DNA from: Planctomycetia bacterium
GTDB taxonomy: Bacteria; Planctomycetota; Phycisphaerae; UBA1845; Fen-1342
NCBI GenBank assembly: GCA_015709575.1
Contig: CP054190.1
Coordinates: 1,858,616 to 1,922,615, forward strand
Length of the DNA: 64,000 bases
Direction of reading: 5' to 3'
Part shown: positions 38,656 through 48,400 of the stretch, one piece after another
Layout: each line of letters opens with the position of its first letter
Numbering within the stretch: the first letter of the stretch is position 1
Made by a program: the position numbers and the translations under genes
The notes under the pieces: model-generated
What the model was told of the DNA's origin: nothing
What the model saw: only the letters and a program-made list of their open reading frames with translations
Databases searched by the model: none

Positions 38656-39510
38656 ATGCGGTTGGTCGTCCGTTCACTGATCCTGGTCACGGGCGTGTGG
38701 ATTGTCGCCGGCATGACTGGCTGCGGCGATGCCAAGCCGCGTGATCCGGCGGTCAAGCTTCCGGGTAAAGCCGAGTTGGAGGCGCGCGCGAGGACGCTCT
38801 GGGAGGCGCGCGTTCGCAAGGATTGGAAGACCGCCTGGGATTTTGTGCAGCCGCGCGTGGCCGCTGCGAGTTCGCCGGAGCAGTTCATTGAATGGTGTGA
38901 GAAAAGCGAGCCGTTCATCTATGAGTCGTACGCGCTGCACGGCGTGGACACGGATGGTGAGTACGGCTGGGCGCACCTGACGTACAGCACGCGCATCCGG
39001 CAGTTTCCGACCCACCCGGCCCGCGAAGCGGATCATTGGCAGAAGTGGTACGCAATCGAGGGTCGCTGGTACCCTGTTGTGGAACCGCGCGAGCGCGACG
39101 CCTGTCCGGAGCCGCCGGCGCTGCGGAACCTCGCGGCGGAGCCGCGCTTGCGTGAGCGATTCGCACAGGCCTCCCGGCTGCGCGCGGCGAAGGATTGGTC
39201 GGCGCTGCTGAAGATGGTGGATCCCGGGGACCTTGAGGGCGTGGACGAATCCACGTTTATCCGTGAGCAGGAAAAGCTCACGATTACCTCAGAGCGCGTG
39301 GTGTGGGTGCAGGCAATCGGTGAGCGCGGCACCGTGTTCGTCGTATACACCGCGAAGCTGAATGATCCCAGCATGCAGAATCTTCCCGAGTCGCAGACGC
39401 CGCTGCTCGAGCGCTGGATTCACCGCGACGGGGAGTGGTACCGCGATCTACGCACGCCGGCGCCGGAGTCGGAATCAGCCGAGCAGCCCACGGAAGGGGG
39501 GGCGCAGTGA
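38656..39510 (+). CDS. Lipoprotein with internally duplicated domain, function unknown
   Basis: 284 aa from the ATG at 38656. Hydrophobic leader ending VAGMTGCGD, a lipobox with Cys near residue 24. The mature part contains two related halves of about 110 residues: each begins with a helical ARTLWEARVRKDWKTAWDFV / ASRLRAAKDWSALLKMV segment and ends in a beta-rich part closing with WQKWYAIEGRWYPV / LERWIHRDGEWYRDL. This looks like duplicated NTF2/cystatin-like folds, though I cannot name the family. Its stop overlaps the start of the FG-GAP lipoprotein gene (TGATG), so the two are probably made in equal amounts and may work together. Confidence 0.75.
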   Translation: MRLVVRSLILVTGVWIVAGMTGCGDAKPRDPAVKLPGKAELEARARTLWEARVRKDWKTAWDFVQPRVAAASSPEQFIEWCEKSEPFIYESYALHGVDTDGEYGWAHLTYSTRIRQFPTHPAREADHWQKWYAIEGRWYPVVEPRERDACPEPPALRNLAAEPRLRERFAQASRLRAAKDWSALLKMVDPGDLEGVDESTFIREQEKLTITSERVVWVQAIGERGTVFVVYTAKLNDPSMQNLPESQTPLLERWIHRDGEWYRDLRTPAPESESAEQPTEGGAQ

Positions 39511-40832
39511 TGTCTATCATTCGCTGTTGGCGCGGAGTTTCCGCCGGAATCTCGCGGCCCACCGCCTTCGCGGTCGTGGGTGTGGCGGCTGTACTGTTGG
39601 TTGGCGGGTGCAATGGTCAGCGCCGCGGCAACGGTGGACCGCCGACTGATCCGCCCGCACCGATCACGTTTGAGCTGCGCGCGTCGGGCCTGCCTGAAAA
39701 GGGCATCTGGAAGTGCGATCCCGCCATCGGCGATATTAACGGCGATGGGCATCTCGACCTTGCGGCCATTCCGCGGCTGCAGCCCAGCACGCTTGCATGG
39801 CTCAACGACGGCAAGGCCAACTGGCGGCAATCGGCGGAGGGTCTCAATTGGGGCCGGCCGACCTGCGGCGGCGACATCGAGCTGGTGGACGTCAATCGGG
39901 ACGGCAAGCTCGACATTGTCGTCGCGGATCACTGCCACGGTATCTCCGTGTTTCTCGGCGACGGCGCGGGCGGCTGGTCGATGGTCGCCGATCGCCTCCA
40001 TCCGACAGTGGCGGATGAGGACGGTCGCGTATCGGAATTTCACGGCGCGGAATCCGTTGCGATTGGCGATGTGAACGCCGACGGCCATCTCGATCTGGTC
40101 GCGATCGGTAGCGACGACGGCGGAATCAACGTGTGGCATGGTGACGGAACGGGCAAGAACTGGGCGCGCGTGAACGACGATCTTCCGAAGACGCGCTTCG
40201 GCGTCCGCATTCTCCTGCACGATGTCAACGGCGATGGTCGGCTCGACATCCTGTGCACGCGCGAGGAAGGGCCGCGCTGCTGGCTGAACAACGGTGACGG
40301 GACGTGGAAGCCTTATTCGGTCGGCCTTCCGACGCCGGTCAGCGGCGGTATCTACAACGGCCTGGCGGTGGCGGACCTGAATCGCGACGGTCGTCCTGAC
40401 GTCATCGTGGGCAACTGGATCGACGGACCGGAGGTCTATCTGCAGCGCGACGACGGTGCGTGGCAGAAGCAGGCCACGGTCTTTCCGGAGTGCAAGGGCG
40501 GCGGCTGGGGCGTCGCGGCGGCGGACGTGGATCAGGACGGGCATCTCGACCTCGTTTTCTGCGGCCGACTGCCGCAGGAAGTCGGATATGTCTACGGCGT
40601 GTTTCTGCTGCTGGGCGACGGCACGGGTTCTTCCTGGCGCTGGGTTCGCAACTCCGGACTTCCTCAAACCGGGCTTGAATACAACTGGGGCGTGGCGGTC
40701 GCGGACCTGAATGGCGACGGCGTGCCGGACATCGTGGCCACCAGCGGATCCTCACCGGTCAGCGGTGAGCAGTCCGCCCCGGTGATTCCGCAGCGCGTGT
40801 TGACGTGGATCGGTAAGAAGGCGGCGCGGTGA
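39510..40832 (+). CDS. FG-GAP/VCBS-repeat lipoprotein (seven-bladed propeller)
   Basis: 440 aa from the ATG at 39510, which overlaps the previous stop (TGATG). Signal peptide ends AVLLVGGCNGQ, a good lipobox. Seven FG-GAP/VCBS calcium loops are spread through the protein: GDINGDGHLDLAA, VDVNRDGKLDIVV, GDVNADGHLDLVA, HDVNGDGRLDILC, ADLNRDGRPDVIV, ADVDQDGHLDLVF, ADLNGDGVPDIVA. Seven repeats suit an integrin-alpha-like beta-propeller covering the whole mature protein. Probably outer-membrane- or surface-attached and ligand-binding; the ligand is unknown. Confidence 0.88.
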   Translation: MSIIRCWRGVSAGISRPTAFAVVGVAAVLLVGGCNGQRRGNGGPPTDPPAPITFELRASGLPEKGIWKCDPAIGDINGDGHLDLAAIPRLQPSTLAWLNDGKANWRQSAEGLNWGRPTCGGDIELVDVNRDGKLDIVVADHCHGISVFLGDGAGGWSMVADRLHPTVADEDGRVSEFHGAESVAIGDVNADGHLDLVAIGSDDGGINVWHGDGTGKNWARVNDDLPKTRFGVRILLHDVNGDGRLDILCTREEGPRCWLNNGDGTWKPYSVGLPTPVSGGIYNGLAVADLNRDGRPDVIVGNWIDGPEVYLQRDDGAWQKQATVFPECKGGGWGVAAADVDQDGHLDLVFCGRLPQEVGYVYGVFLLLGDGTGSSWRWVRNSGLPQTGLEYNWGVAVADLNGDGVPDIVATSGSSPVSGEQSAPVIPQRVLTWIGKKAAR

Positions 40833-41030
40833 AAGCGCCGCTCGGCACGAAGAATTGGTGAAGCTGTTTGATCGAGGCTCACGCGGCGAATTCCGTCGAG
40901 AGCCGGGGCGGAGCGAGTGGGTTTTTCATAATCGTCGGGCCCATTCTGTAACGCAGGGGCGCTGCTGCGCCGCCGCTCTCCCGGTACGGGCGGCAAGGCA
41001 GCGCGGGGACCAGGGTTGGGGATCGAAGCC

Positions 41031-42875
41031 ATGTTACGTGACACGACCGTTTCGGTTTGCGCGCGGCTGATGCTGCGCGCCGCGGCCATTGGATTGCCGG
41101 CCATGCTGCTGCTCGGTGGCTGCCCGGCCGACGTGAACGAGATCGAGCAGCAACTGCGCATCATCGCCCAGGAGGAGATCGCGCGCTCGCCGCTGGTCGC
41201 CTCCGCGGGGGCCGACGGTGGTGACGGCTCGCGCGGTGCGGATGGCCTGCCCGGCGCCGCCGGTCCGACCGGTGCACCGGGGCCGCAAGGCTCGCCGGGC
41301 ACGCCAGGAAGTCAAGGGATTCCGGGAACTCCAGGCGTCGCGGGACCGGCGGGCCCGAAGGGCGACCGCGGTGCGCCCGGACCGGGCGGCGCGGACGGCC
41401 AGAATGGCGCGCCGGGTGCGGACGGGCAGGACGGCGCCCCGGGCGTTCCCGGACCGGCCGGCGAGGTCGGCCCGGCTGGCCCGGCGGGTGAAATCGGCCC
41501 GATCGGCCCTGCCGGCCAGATCGGTCCAATGGGCCCGCAGGGTGAAGCGGGATCCGTCGGGCCAGCGGGCGAACGCGGCGAACCAGGTCCGCCCGGACCT
41601 GCCGGCGAAGTCGGGCCGATGGGCCCTGCGGGTGAGGCCGGTCCGGCCGGAGAGGTCGGACCCATCGGGCTACCTGGTGAGGCGGGGCCCATGGGGCCGC
41701 AGGGAGAAGCCGGTCCGATGGGGCCGCCCGGACCTCCGGGCCCGCCTGGGGAATCCGCGGACATCATTGCCGGTGAAGGACTGGCGCGTGTCGGCGACAC
41801 GATCTCGATCGATCCGCAATTCGCGAACGCAACATTCTGGCGGATCGGTGGAAACGTCGGCTCGGATTCGCCGCTGTTCCTCGGCACCAGCGACTTGACA
41901 GAACTGCGGCTGGGCGTTGGTGGTCTGGCCGCGATTCGCATCGACGGCGCATCCGTTCCAAACATCGTGGGTGGGTTTGTCGGCAACATGGTTGCACCGG
42001 GCGTGTTGGGGGCGTTGCTCCTGGGCGGTGGCGCCGCCGACGACGGGTTTGGCAATTCCGCGGAACACCTCGTTACGGCGGACTTCGCCACCGTGCTGGG
42101 CGGGCTGGACAACGCGGCGGTGACGTACGCCGCGATTGTGGCCGGCGGTCGCTCCAATGTGGCTGCCGGTAACTATGCGGGCGTTTTTGCCGGGCACCAG
42201 AACATGTCCAACGCCTTCGCGGCGGTCGTGCTCGGCGGCGAAATGAACACTGCGTCGGGCGCGCATAGCGCCGCGCTGGGACGCCGCGCCCAGGCGCTGC
42301 ACTCCGGCGCGTTCGTATTCGCCGACACGACCGAAGCGGACTTCCTGTCCGAGCGCGCCAACCAGTTCGCGGTGCGCGCTCACGGCGGCGCGAAGTTCAA
42401 CGTCGGAGTCGTTTCCTCGGTCGAGTTTCGCCAGGTGGATAACCGCCTGATCAGCGCCTCGAACGGTGCGTTCCTCAGCCTTGGCGGCACGTGGACGAAT
42501 GCGTCCGACCGGGCAGGCAAGGAGAACATCGTCGCCGCCGATACAGCCGCCGCGCTGCGCGCGGTCGAGGAACTGCCGGTCTACACGTGGAACTACCTGG
42601 CCGAGGGCGAGGATGTCCGTCGAATGGGTCCGATGGCGGATGATTTCCACCGCCTGTTTGGTCTCGGGTCAGACGATCGGCACATCAGCACCGTGGACGT
42701 GGACGGCGTGCTGCTCGCCGCGATGAAAGAGACCATTCGGCGCATGAAAGTCGCGGAATCCACCATTGAGGCGCAGACGGCGCGGATCCGCGCTCTGGAA
42801 CTCGCGAATGAGCAGCTCAGTGCGCGAGTTGCAGCGATTGAGCGTGCGATTTCAGCGGGTGGCCCGAACCCGTAA
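41031..42875 (+). CDS. Collagen-like lipoprotein with YadA-like head and S74 chaperone domain
   Basis: 614 aa from the ATG at 41031; a TTG at 41016 is less likely. Signal peptide with lipobox LLGGC (Cys31), a short helical stretch ([17 protein letters not shown]), then 61 uninterrupted Gly-X-Y triplets (residues about 60-242). About 260-480 is a repeat-rich beta domain with [44 protein letters not shown], the YadA/Hia-type head repeat that trimerises. The C-terminal about 120 residues match an S74 intramolecular chaperone, with the conserved [10 protein letters not shown] (Ser/Lys dyad of SDRRLKxNI) and a final coiled coil ([18 protein letters not shown]). Likely a trimeric, lipid-anchored surface fibre. 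Binding target unknown. Confidence 0.9.
   Translation: MLRDTTVSVCARLMLRAAAIGLPAMLLLGGCPADVNEIEQQLRIIAQEEIARSPLVASAGADGGDGSRGADGLPGAAGPTGAPGPQGSPGTPGSQGIPGTPGVAGPAGPKGDRGAPGPGGADGQNGAPGADGQDGAPGVPGPAGEVGPAGPAGEIGPIGPAGQIGPMGPQGEAGSVGPAGERGEPGPPGPAGEVGPMGPAGEAGPAGEVGPIGLPGEAGPMGPQGEAGPMGPPGPPGPPGESADIIAGEGLARVGDTISIDPQFANATFWRIGGNVGSDSPLFLGTSDLTELRLGVGGLAAIRIDGASVPNIVGGFVGNMVAPGVLGALLLGGGAADDGFGNSAEHLVTADFATVLGGLDNAAVTYAAIVAGGRSNVAAGNYAGVFAGHQNMSNAFAAVVLGGEMNTASGAHSAALGRRAQALHSGAFVFADTTEADFLSERANQFAVRAHGGAKFNVGVVSSVEFRQVDNRLISASNGAFLSLGGTWTNASDRAGKENIVAADTAAALRAVEELPVYTWNYLAEGEDVRRMGPMADDFHRLFGLGSDDRHISTVDVDGVLLAAMKETIRRMKVAESTIEAQTARIRALELANEQLSARVAAIERAISAGGPNP
41208..41756 (+). repeat. Collagen Gly-X-Y coding repeat (61 triplets)
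   Basis: 549 bp encode 61 consecutive Gly-X-Y triplets without a break. The second half is dominated by GPA, GPM, GEA, GEV and GPQ units with visible 9-bp and 27-bp quasi-repeats, suggesting growth by slippage. One KGD motif and GPP runs near the end would stabilise a triple helix. Confidence 0.9.
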
Positions 42876-43429
42876 CTCGTTTCATGGCTTGGCGCAGCAG
42901 CGCGAATGTTCGCAGCCGCGCTGCTGCGCCGGACTCTCGCAACCCGCTCGAAACGCACCGCATATTTTCCATGCCTGAGACAATCGACGTCCGTCGGTTC
43001 CGATCGACGGTTCCCGGTGCGTCGTAAGTTCATATCCTGAAAGTGCCTGCGTCACCGCCATCGATGATGAGCGTCCGATCAAGCGGTGTCAGGTAATGTC
43101 TCAATTCTGACTTCGGCATTGCGTTTGTTACCGGTTCCGGTACACTTCTATCTCGTCCGTGAGTGCTTTCGGTTCATCGGTTGTGCCGCGAGTTCCAGCT
43201 TCCGCAGCATCGGAACCGAGAACGGCGTTGAAAGCCCGACCGGACGCTTGTTCGCGCCCGCAACCGATTACGGTCGGGCTTCACGCACGGAAGGGTGCGG
43301 AGCGAATTCGCTTCGGGGGCAGGATGCCGCCAAACATCAACCGCGCCGCAGGTGGTCCGCCGCGGCGCGTTACGGAATCGCATGGCCGGACGCGGTCCGG
43401 CGGTGTATCTGCGCGATGGAGGTGCGGCG
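42876..43429 (+). other. Intergenic region before the VWA gene
   Basis: 554 bp with no supported gene. It contains the hairpin at 42891-42930; a small inverted repeat ACCGG-TT-CCGGT at 43130-43141 that could be an operator; a widely spaced perfect 8-bp inverted repeat CCCGACCG/CGGTCGGG (43236-43243 with 43272-43279) that would fold in the leader; and the GGAGG ribosome binding site at 43418-43422. Confidence 0.5.
42891..42930 (+). terminator. Perfect 14-bp hairpin after the collagen-like gene
   Basis: GGCGCAGCAGCGCG (42891-42904) pairs perfectly with 42917-42930, 12-nt loop, 15 bp after the stop codon. No T-run. Terminator-like or a stabilising 3' structure. Confidence 0.45.
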
Positions 43430-45172
43430 ATGGCCGGGTTGCGGAGGCGGTTGCTTTGCCTCGCGGCGGTGGTGTGCGGATTGGTGCCGGCGGCGCTGGC
43501 CGCGAGCCGGGAAGTGGTGTTCGCGCTGGATCTCTCCGGCAGTATTTCCGAGGCGGAAATGCAGTTGGAGATCAACGGGCTGAAAAACACGGTCAGCCAG
43601 GTCATTCCGCGCGACGGGTCGGTGCGGGTCGGGATCGTCGTCTATTCGGATCGCGCCCGCGTTCTGCTGCCGCTGACGCCAGTCACGGCGTCCAGCACCG
43701 CCTCAATCATTCATCCAGCGCTGGATTCGGTCGCAACGCATGAGTACCGCTGGGGAGCGACCAACATCACCGACGCATTGTTCAAGTCTCGGACGTTGCT
43801 CGGCGGCCCGGGTTCGATCACGACGGCGGATTACATCATTCTCGTCGGCGACGGCGAGGACACCCGGACGTCACCGGACCAGGTTTTTGACGAGTGCCAG
43901 GCCTGCCTGAACGCCGGAGTCCGCGTGTGCGCGATCGCCGTGGGCGCGACGCCGGCCGGCGCGGCGCAGCTCCGTATGGTCGCCGAACACACGGGGGGTG
44001 AGTTCGGCGAAGCGGCGCAGTTTTCGGATTTTGATCCAATCTGCGCGGACTGCCTGGGCATCATTGCCACGCCGCGCGGCCGGATGGACACCTCGCGCAA
44101 GGGCAGCTTGCTGGTCTATTCGAATGTCGAGGTACGCTGGGATGCCGGCGGAAACGTCATCCAGGATACGTTCCTCGAACTGACGAACGACTATCCCGAT
44201 TCCGTGGCCGTGCAGCTTTACTTCCTCAACGGCGATGCACCCAGCGCAATTGAACCGGGCTGGAACAAGCTCGACAACGTGATTTACCTGACTCAGGATG
44301 AGGCCACCTACTGGTCCGCCGCGTCCGGCCTGCCCAAGGGGGTTTCGCCCTGGTCGGCGCTGGATCCCGGCCCACCTCCGGGCCGGCCCGACGTGGACGT
44401 CCCCGGCACGCGCGTGCTGCGCGGCGTGGTGTACGCCTGGGCGGTGGACCGCTTTAACGGGCAGATTCGCTGGAATCACCTGAGCGGGAAGGCGATGATC
44501 GTCAACTACCAGGACACGAGTGCCGCGGAGTATCCCGTGTGGGCGGCGCAGGCGATGGGCGTCGAGCATGGGGCGCGGGTCGGTCTGGGCGGGGTGCTGC
44601 GGTTGAACGGTCTTGATTACGAGCAGGCGCCGGATCAGTTGATCCTCGACTTTGTCGCGTCCGGGTCGGTCGCATTTTCCGGGGGTGGCGCGCTGGTCGG
44701 TGTGGACACCGACCTGACGTTGCACCCGGTGTCCGTGGACTTTCGCCAGGAGACCGCCGGCCCGGTGCTGACCAAGGCTCGGTTCGACATCTGGAACGAG
44801 AACGAGGTTCGATTTTCGAATACCGAGGTGTGCGTCAATTGCTGGCACCAGCAGTTGCTCAGCGCCTACGCATCGATTCCAAACCACTTCCTGCTGGGCA
44901 ACCTGCAGACCAACAAGGGCAAGGCCCGCATTGACGGAATCGCGAGTCAGGCGGTGTGCGGTCCACAAAGCATCAACGCCGCGTTGATCGGGGTTGCGGT
45001 CCGCGAGTTGGGCTTTGATGGCGGGCAGCGCCGTGGGCTGACGGCCGAGGCACTTGTAGGGGCGGGTGACGAGGCGGCCCAGATTCTGTACGACGTGCTC
45101 ACCGGCCCGTCCGAAGTCCGTGAGCGGGCGATCGGCTTCGAAGGTGAAATTCCGGCTGAAAAGATCCGATAA
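43430..45172 (+). CDS. Exported von Willebrand factor A domain protein
   Basis: 580 aa from the ATG at 43430 (GGAGG just upstream). Signal peptide (LLCLAAVVCGLVPAALA). A VWA domain follows immediately (about 25-200) with an intact metal-ion-dependent adhesion site: DLSGSIS (DxSxS), WGATNITDAL (Thr) and LVGDGEDT (Asp). The remaining about 380 residues are beta-rich, contain scattered cysteines (CADC, CVNCWHQ), and match no family I know. Probably secreted or surface-bound and ligand-binding. Unlike the neighbouring kelch-Ig protein it has no dockerin-like tail. A gene of its own, flanked by long intergenic regions. Confidence 0.85.
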   Translation: MAGLRRRLLCLAAVVCGLVPAALAASREVVFALDLSGSISEAEMQLEINGLKNTVSQVIPRDGSVRVGIVVYSDRARVLLPLTPVTASSTASIIHPALDSVATHEYRWGATNITDALFKSRTLLGGPGSITTADYIILVGDGEDTRTSPDQVFDECQACLNAGVRVCAIAVGATPAGAAQLRMVAEHTGGEFGEAAQFSDFDPICADCLGIIATPRGRMDTSRKGSLLVYSNVEVRWDAGGNVIQDTFLELTNDYPDSVAVQLYFLNGDAPSAIEPGWNKLDNVIYLTQDEATYWSAASGLPKGVSPWSALDPGPPPGRPDVDVPGTRVLRGVVYAWAVDRFNGQIRWNHLSGKAMIVNYQDTSAAEYPVWAAQAMGVEHGARVGLGGVLRLNGLDYEQAPDQLILDFVASGSVAFSGGGALVGVDTDLTLHPVSVDFRQETAGPVLTKARFDIWNENEVRFSNTEVCVNCWHQQLLSAYASIPNHFLLGNLQTNKGKARIDGIASQAVCGPQSINAALIGVAVRELGFDGGQRRGLTAEALVGAGDEAAQILYDVLTGPSEVRERAIGFEGEIPAEKIR

Positions 45173-45229
45173 CAGCGGGCGATGATCACTTTGCCGGCGC
45201 CGATTCTCGTGGCCGAGCTGCTAAAGATG

Positions 45230-45258
45230 TTCGCTGCGCGCGGCAAGCCGGTTATACT
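45230..45258 (+). promoter_or_regulatory. Candidate promoter for the kelch-Ig gene
   Basis: TATACT at 45253-45258 (5 of 6 to consensus) with a weak TTCGCT 17 bp upstream (45230-45235). Leader would be about 150 nt. Weak evidence. Confidence 0.3.
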
Positions 45259-45411
45259 GCGGGGGTTGCAGCCATGCGGAGGGGTGCGCACCCGCCGCGG
45301 ATGGCTGGAGGGAACGGGCCCCATTTGATTTCGACGCTCACGGCGCGCGCTTTTCGCGGCGTCGAGTGACGGCGTCGGATGGGTGTTCGTGATTTGGAAG
45401 GAATACAATCC

Positions 45412-48400
45412 ATGCGGACCATCAGCGCTCGAAGAAGCGGGGGCGACTTCGTTGCTGGGACAGCGTTCCCACTGCGCGCGGGCCTTCGGTCACTGGCAGC
45501 AATCCTGGTTCTGACGACAGGGCTGCACACAGCGCTGGCGCAATGCACGGCGTCATGGAGCGGCGCAACTCCGACCGCGCGCTATGGTCACTCAATGGCG
45601 TATGACTCCGCCCGCGCCGTCACCGTCATTTTTGGCGGATCGGACGGCAATCTCCGTTTTCGCGAGACTTGGGAATGGAACGGCACGGTCCGCACGCTCA
45701 GGAACAACAGCGGGCCGGCCGAGCGCGAGTCGGCCTCGATGGCGTATGACCCGGTGCGCGGCGTCACGGTGATGTTCGGCGGGTTCAACGGGTCCGCGCT
45801 GAATGACACATGGGAATGGAACGGCAGCACGTGGATTCAGCGGGTCATCACCGGCCCGGGAGCAAGATACGGCCACGCGATGGTTTTCAACGCCGCCCGC
45901 GGAACAGTGATGCTGTTCGGCGGCTACGACGGCGCGAATTACAAGAGCGACACGTGGGAGTACAACGGGACGTCATGGGTGCAGATCGCAGCACCCGGCC
46001 CGAGCGGCCGGCGGTATCACGCGATGGCCTACGACAGCAACCGACAGCGCGTGGTTCTGCATGGTGGAGACAACGGGGCTTACAGCCGCGAGACCTGGGA
46101 GCTGGCCGGGCTGAGCTGGCAGTTGATGGCGAACAACGCGCCGGCCCTCATCGCCAACGCGGCGCTCGCGTACGACGCCGAGAGCCAGGTCGTGGTGTTC
46201 TTCGGTGGTTACAACGGCAGCTATAACGGCGAAACCTGGAGCTGGAACGGCAGCGCCTGGTCGCTGCGCTCCACCACCGGTCCCACGGCGCGCGCTCTGC
46301 ATGCCATGGCCTACGACGCCTCGCGCGATCGCGTCGTGGCGTATGGCGGTCAGAAGGCGAGCGGCAACGATGGCGAGTTGTGGGAATGGAATCAGAACGC
46401 CAGTTCCTGGACCCTGCGCACCAGCGGCGGACCTTCGCCGCGCTACTGGCATGCGATGGCCTATGACGTTGCTCGCCAGCAGGCGGTGCTCTTCGGCGGG
46501 CAGGACGGCTTCGGCATCAGCGGCGAAACGTGGACGCTCGATTCCGCCAACTGGACGCAGCACGTCGCTGCCGGCCCGACGCCGCGCTACTGGCACGCCC
46601 AGGCCTACGACATCGCGCGCTCCGTCACGGTGCTCTTTGGCGGCAACACCGGAGCACGAAACGGCGAAACGTGGGAATGGAACGGCACGAGCTGGACGCA
46701 ACGGATGGTCTCCGGTCCAAGCGGGCGCGACGGGCATGCGATGGCCTACGACGCCGCTCGGAACCGAGTCGTGCTCTTCGGCGGTCGCGACGTCGCCAAT
46801 CAGACAAAGCAGGACACGTGGGAGTGGGACGGCACAACGTGGACACTGCGCTCCAACACCGGTCCGACCGCGCGCTACTGGCATGCGATGGCCTACGACT
46901 CCAACCGGCAGCGTATCGTGCTGTTCGGCGGAATCGACAGCATCGGTCTGAAAAAGGACATCTGGGAGTGGGACGGAACGATCTGGACGCTGCGCACCGC
47001 TCCCGGCGGTCCGACGGCGCGCTCCGGGGCGGTGCTCGTCTATGACGCGAACCGCGGCCGCGCGGTCGTTCATGGCGGCTATGACGGTCTGCCGGCGGCG
47101 GATACGTGGGAGATCAACCTCGGGGCCAACCCTGCGGGCTGGATCTCCCAGCCGCCCGGCGGTCCTTCGCCCCGCCAGCGCCATGCCGGCTGCTTTGCGC
47201 TGAATCGTTCGGCCGTGGTGGTGTTTGGCGGCACGCTCACCGGCGCCGGTCAGCTCGGCGACTCGTGGCAGTACGGCGCCAGCGGCGGGTTCCCGAGCAT
47301 CACCAGCCAGCCGCAGGCGCTGACGCGCTGCCTGGGCCAATCCGCTTCGTTCAGCGTGACCGCCAGCGGCACCGGCCTTTCGTACCAGTGGCGGAAGAAC
47401 AGCACCAACATCGGCGGCGCAACCTCGGCGACGTTCAACATCGCCGCTGTCACGGCCGCGGACGCCGCGAACTATGACGTGGTTGTCACCAACGCCTGCG
47501 GCAGCGTCAGCAGCGCCATTGTCGCGCTGACGGTTTCCAGCGCCCCGACGGTCTCGTCGCACCCGCAGTCGATCACGCGCTGCGTCGGCGTGAGCGCGTC
47601 GTTCAGCGTCACGGCCAGCGGCGCGGGATTGTCCTATCAGTGGCGCAAAGGCACCACGCCGATCGGTGGTGCAACCGCCTCCACGTTTGACATACCCTCG
47701 GTGACCGCCGGCGACGCCGGAAACTACGATTGCGTCATCACCAGCAGTTGCGGCAACGTCACCAGCAACGCGGCCACGCTGACCGTGCAGTCACCTCCGA
47801 CGATCAACACTCATCCACAGGCGGTCACGATCTGCGAGGGACAGGACACGCTGTTCTCGGTCTCGGCCACCGGCGACGGCCAATTGACTTACCAGTGGCG
47901 GCGCAACTCCACGCCATTGCTCAATGCGAACAGCCCCTCGTTCGAAGTTGCCCTGGCATCCCCGTCTGATGCCGGCACGTATGACTGCGTTGTCACGAAC
48001 GGCTGCGGCAGCGTTACGTCGAACGGCGCGCTGCTGACGATCTCAGCGGGGCCGCAGATTTCGCAACAGCCAGCGGCGGCGTCGCGCTGCGTGGGTCAGT
48101 CGGTTACGTTCAACGTAACCGCCAGCGGCGCACCTCCAATCACTTATCAATGGCGCAAGGGCACGACCCCCATCAATGGCGCGACGGCGTCGTCGCTGAC
48201 GCTCAACGGCCTGGGGCTGTCGGACGCCGGAGTCTACGACGTCGTTGTCACGACGCCCTGCGGCGCGGTGACCAGCCAGACGGCAGCGCTGGCTGTCAAC
48301 GACGGCCCGACCATCACGCAGCATCCGGCCACGCAGACGGTCTGCGTCGGCGGGACGGTGCTGCTCTCCGTTACGGCGGTCGGCGACGCGCCGATCACGT

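Noticed and set aside
45973..47562. 529-codon open frame antisense to the kelch repeats
   Set aside because: Repeat-driven mirror frame; Arg-rich product, no start signal.
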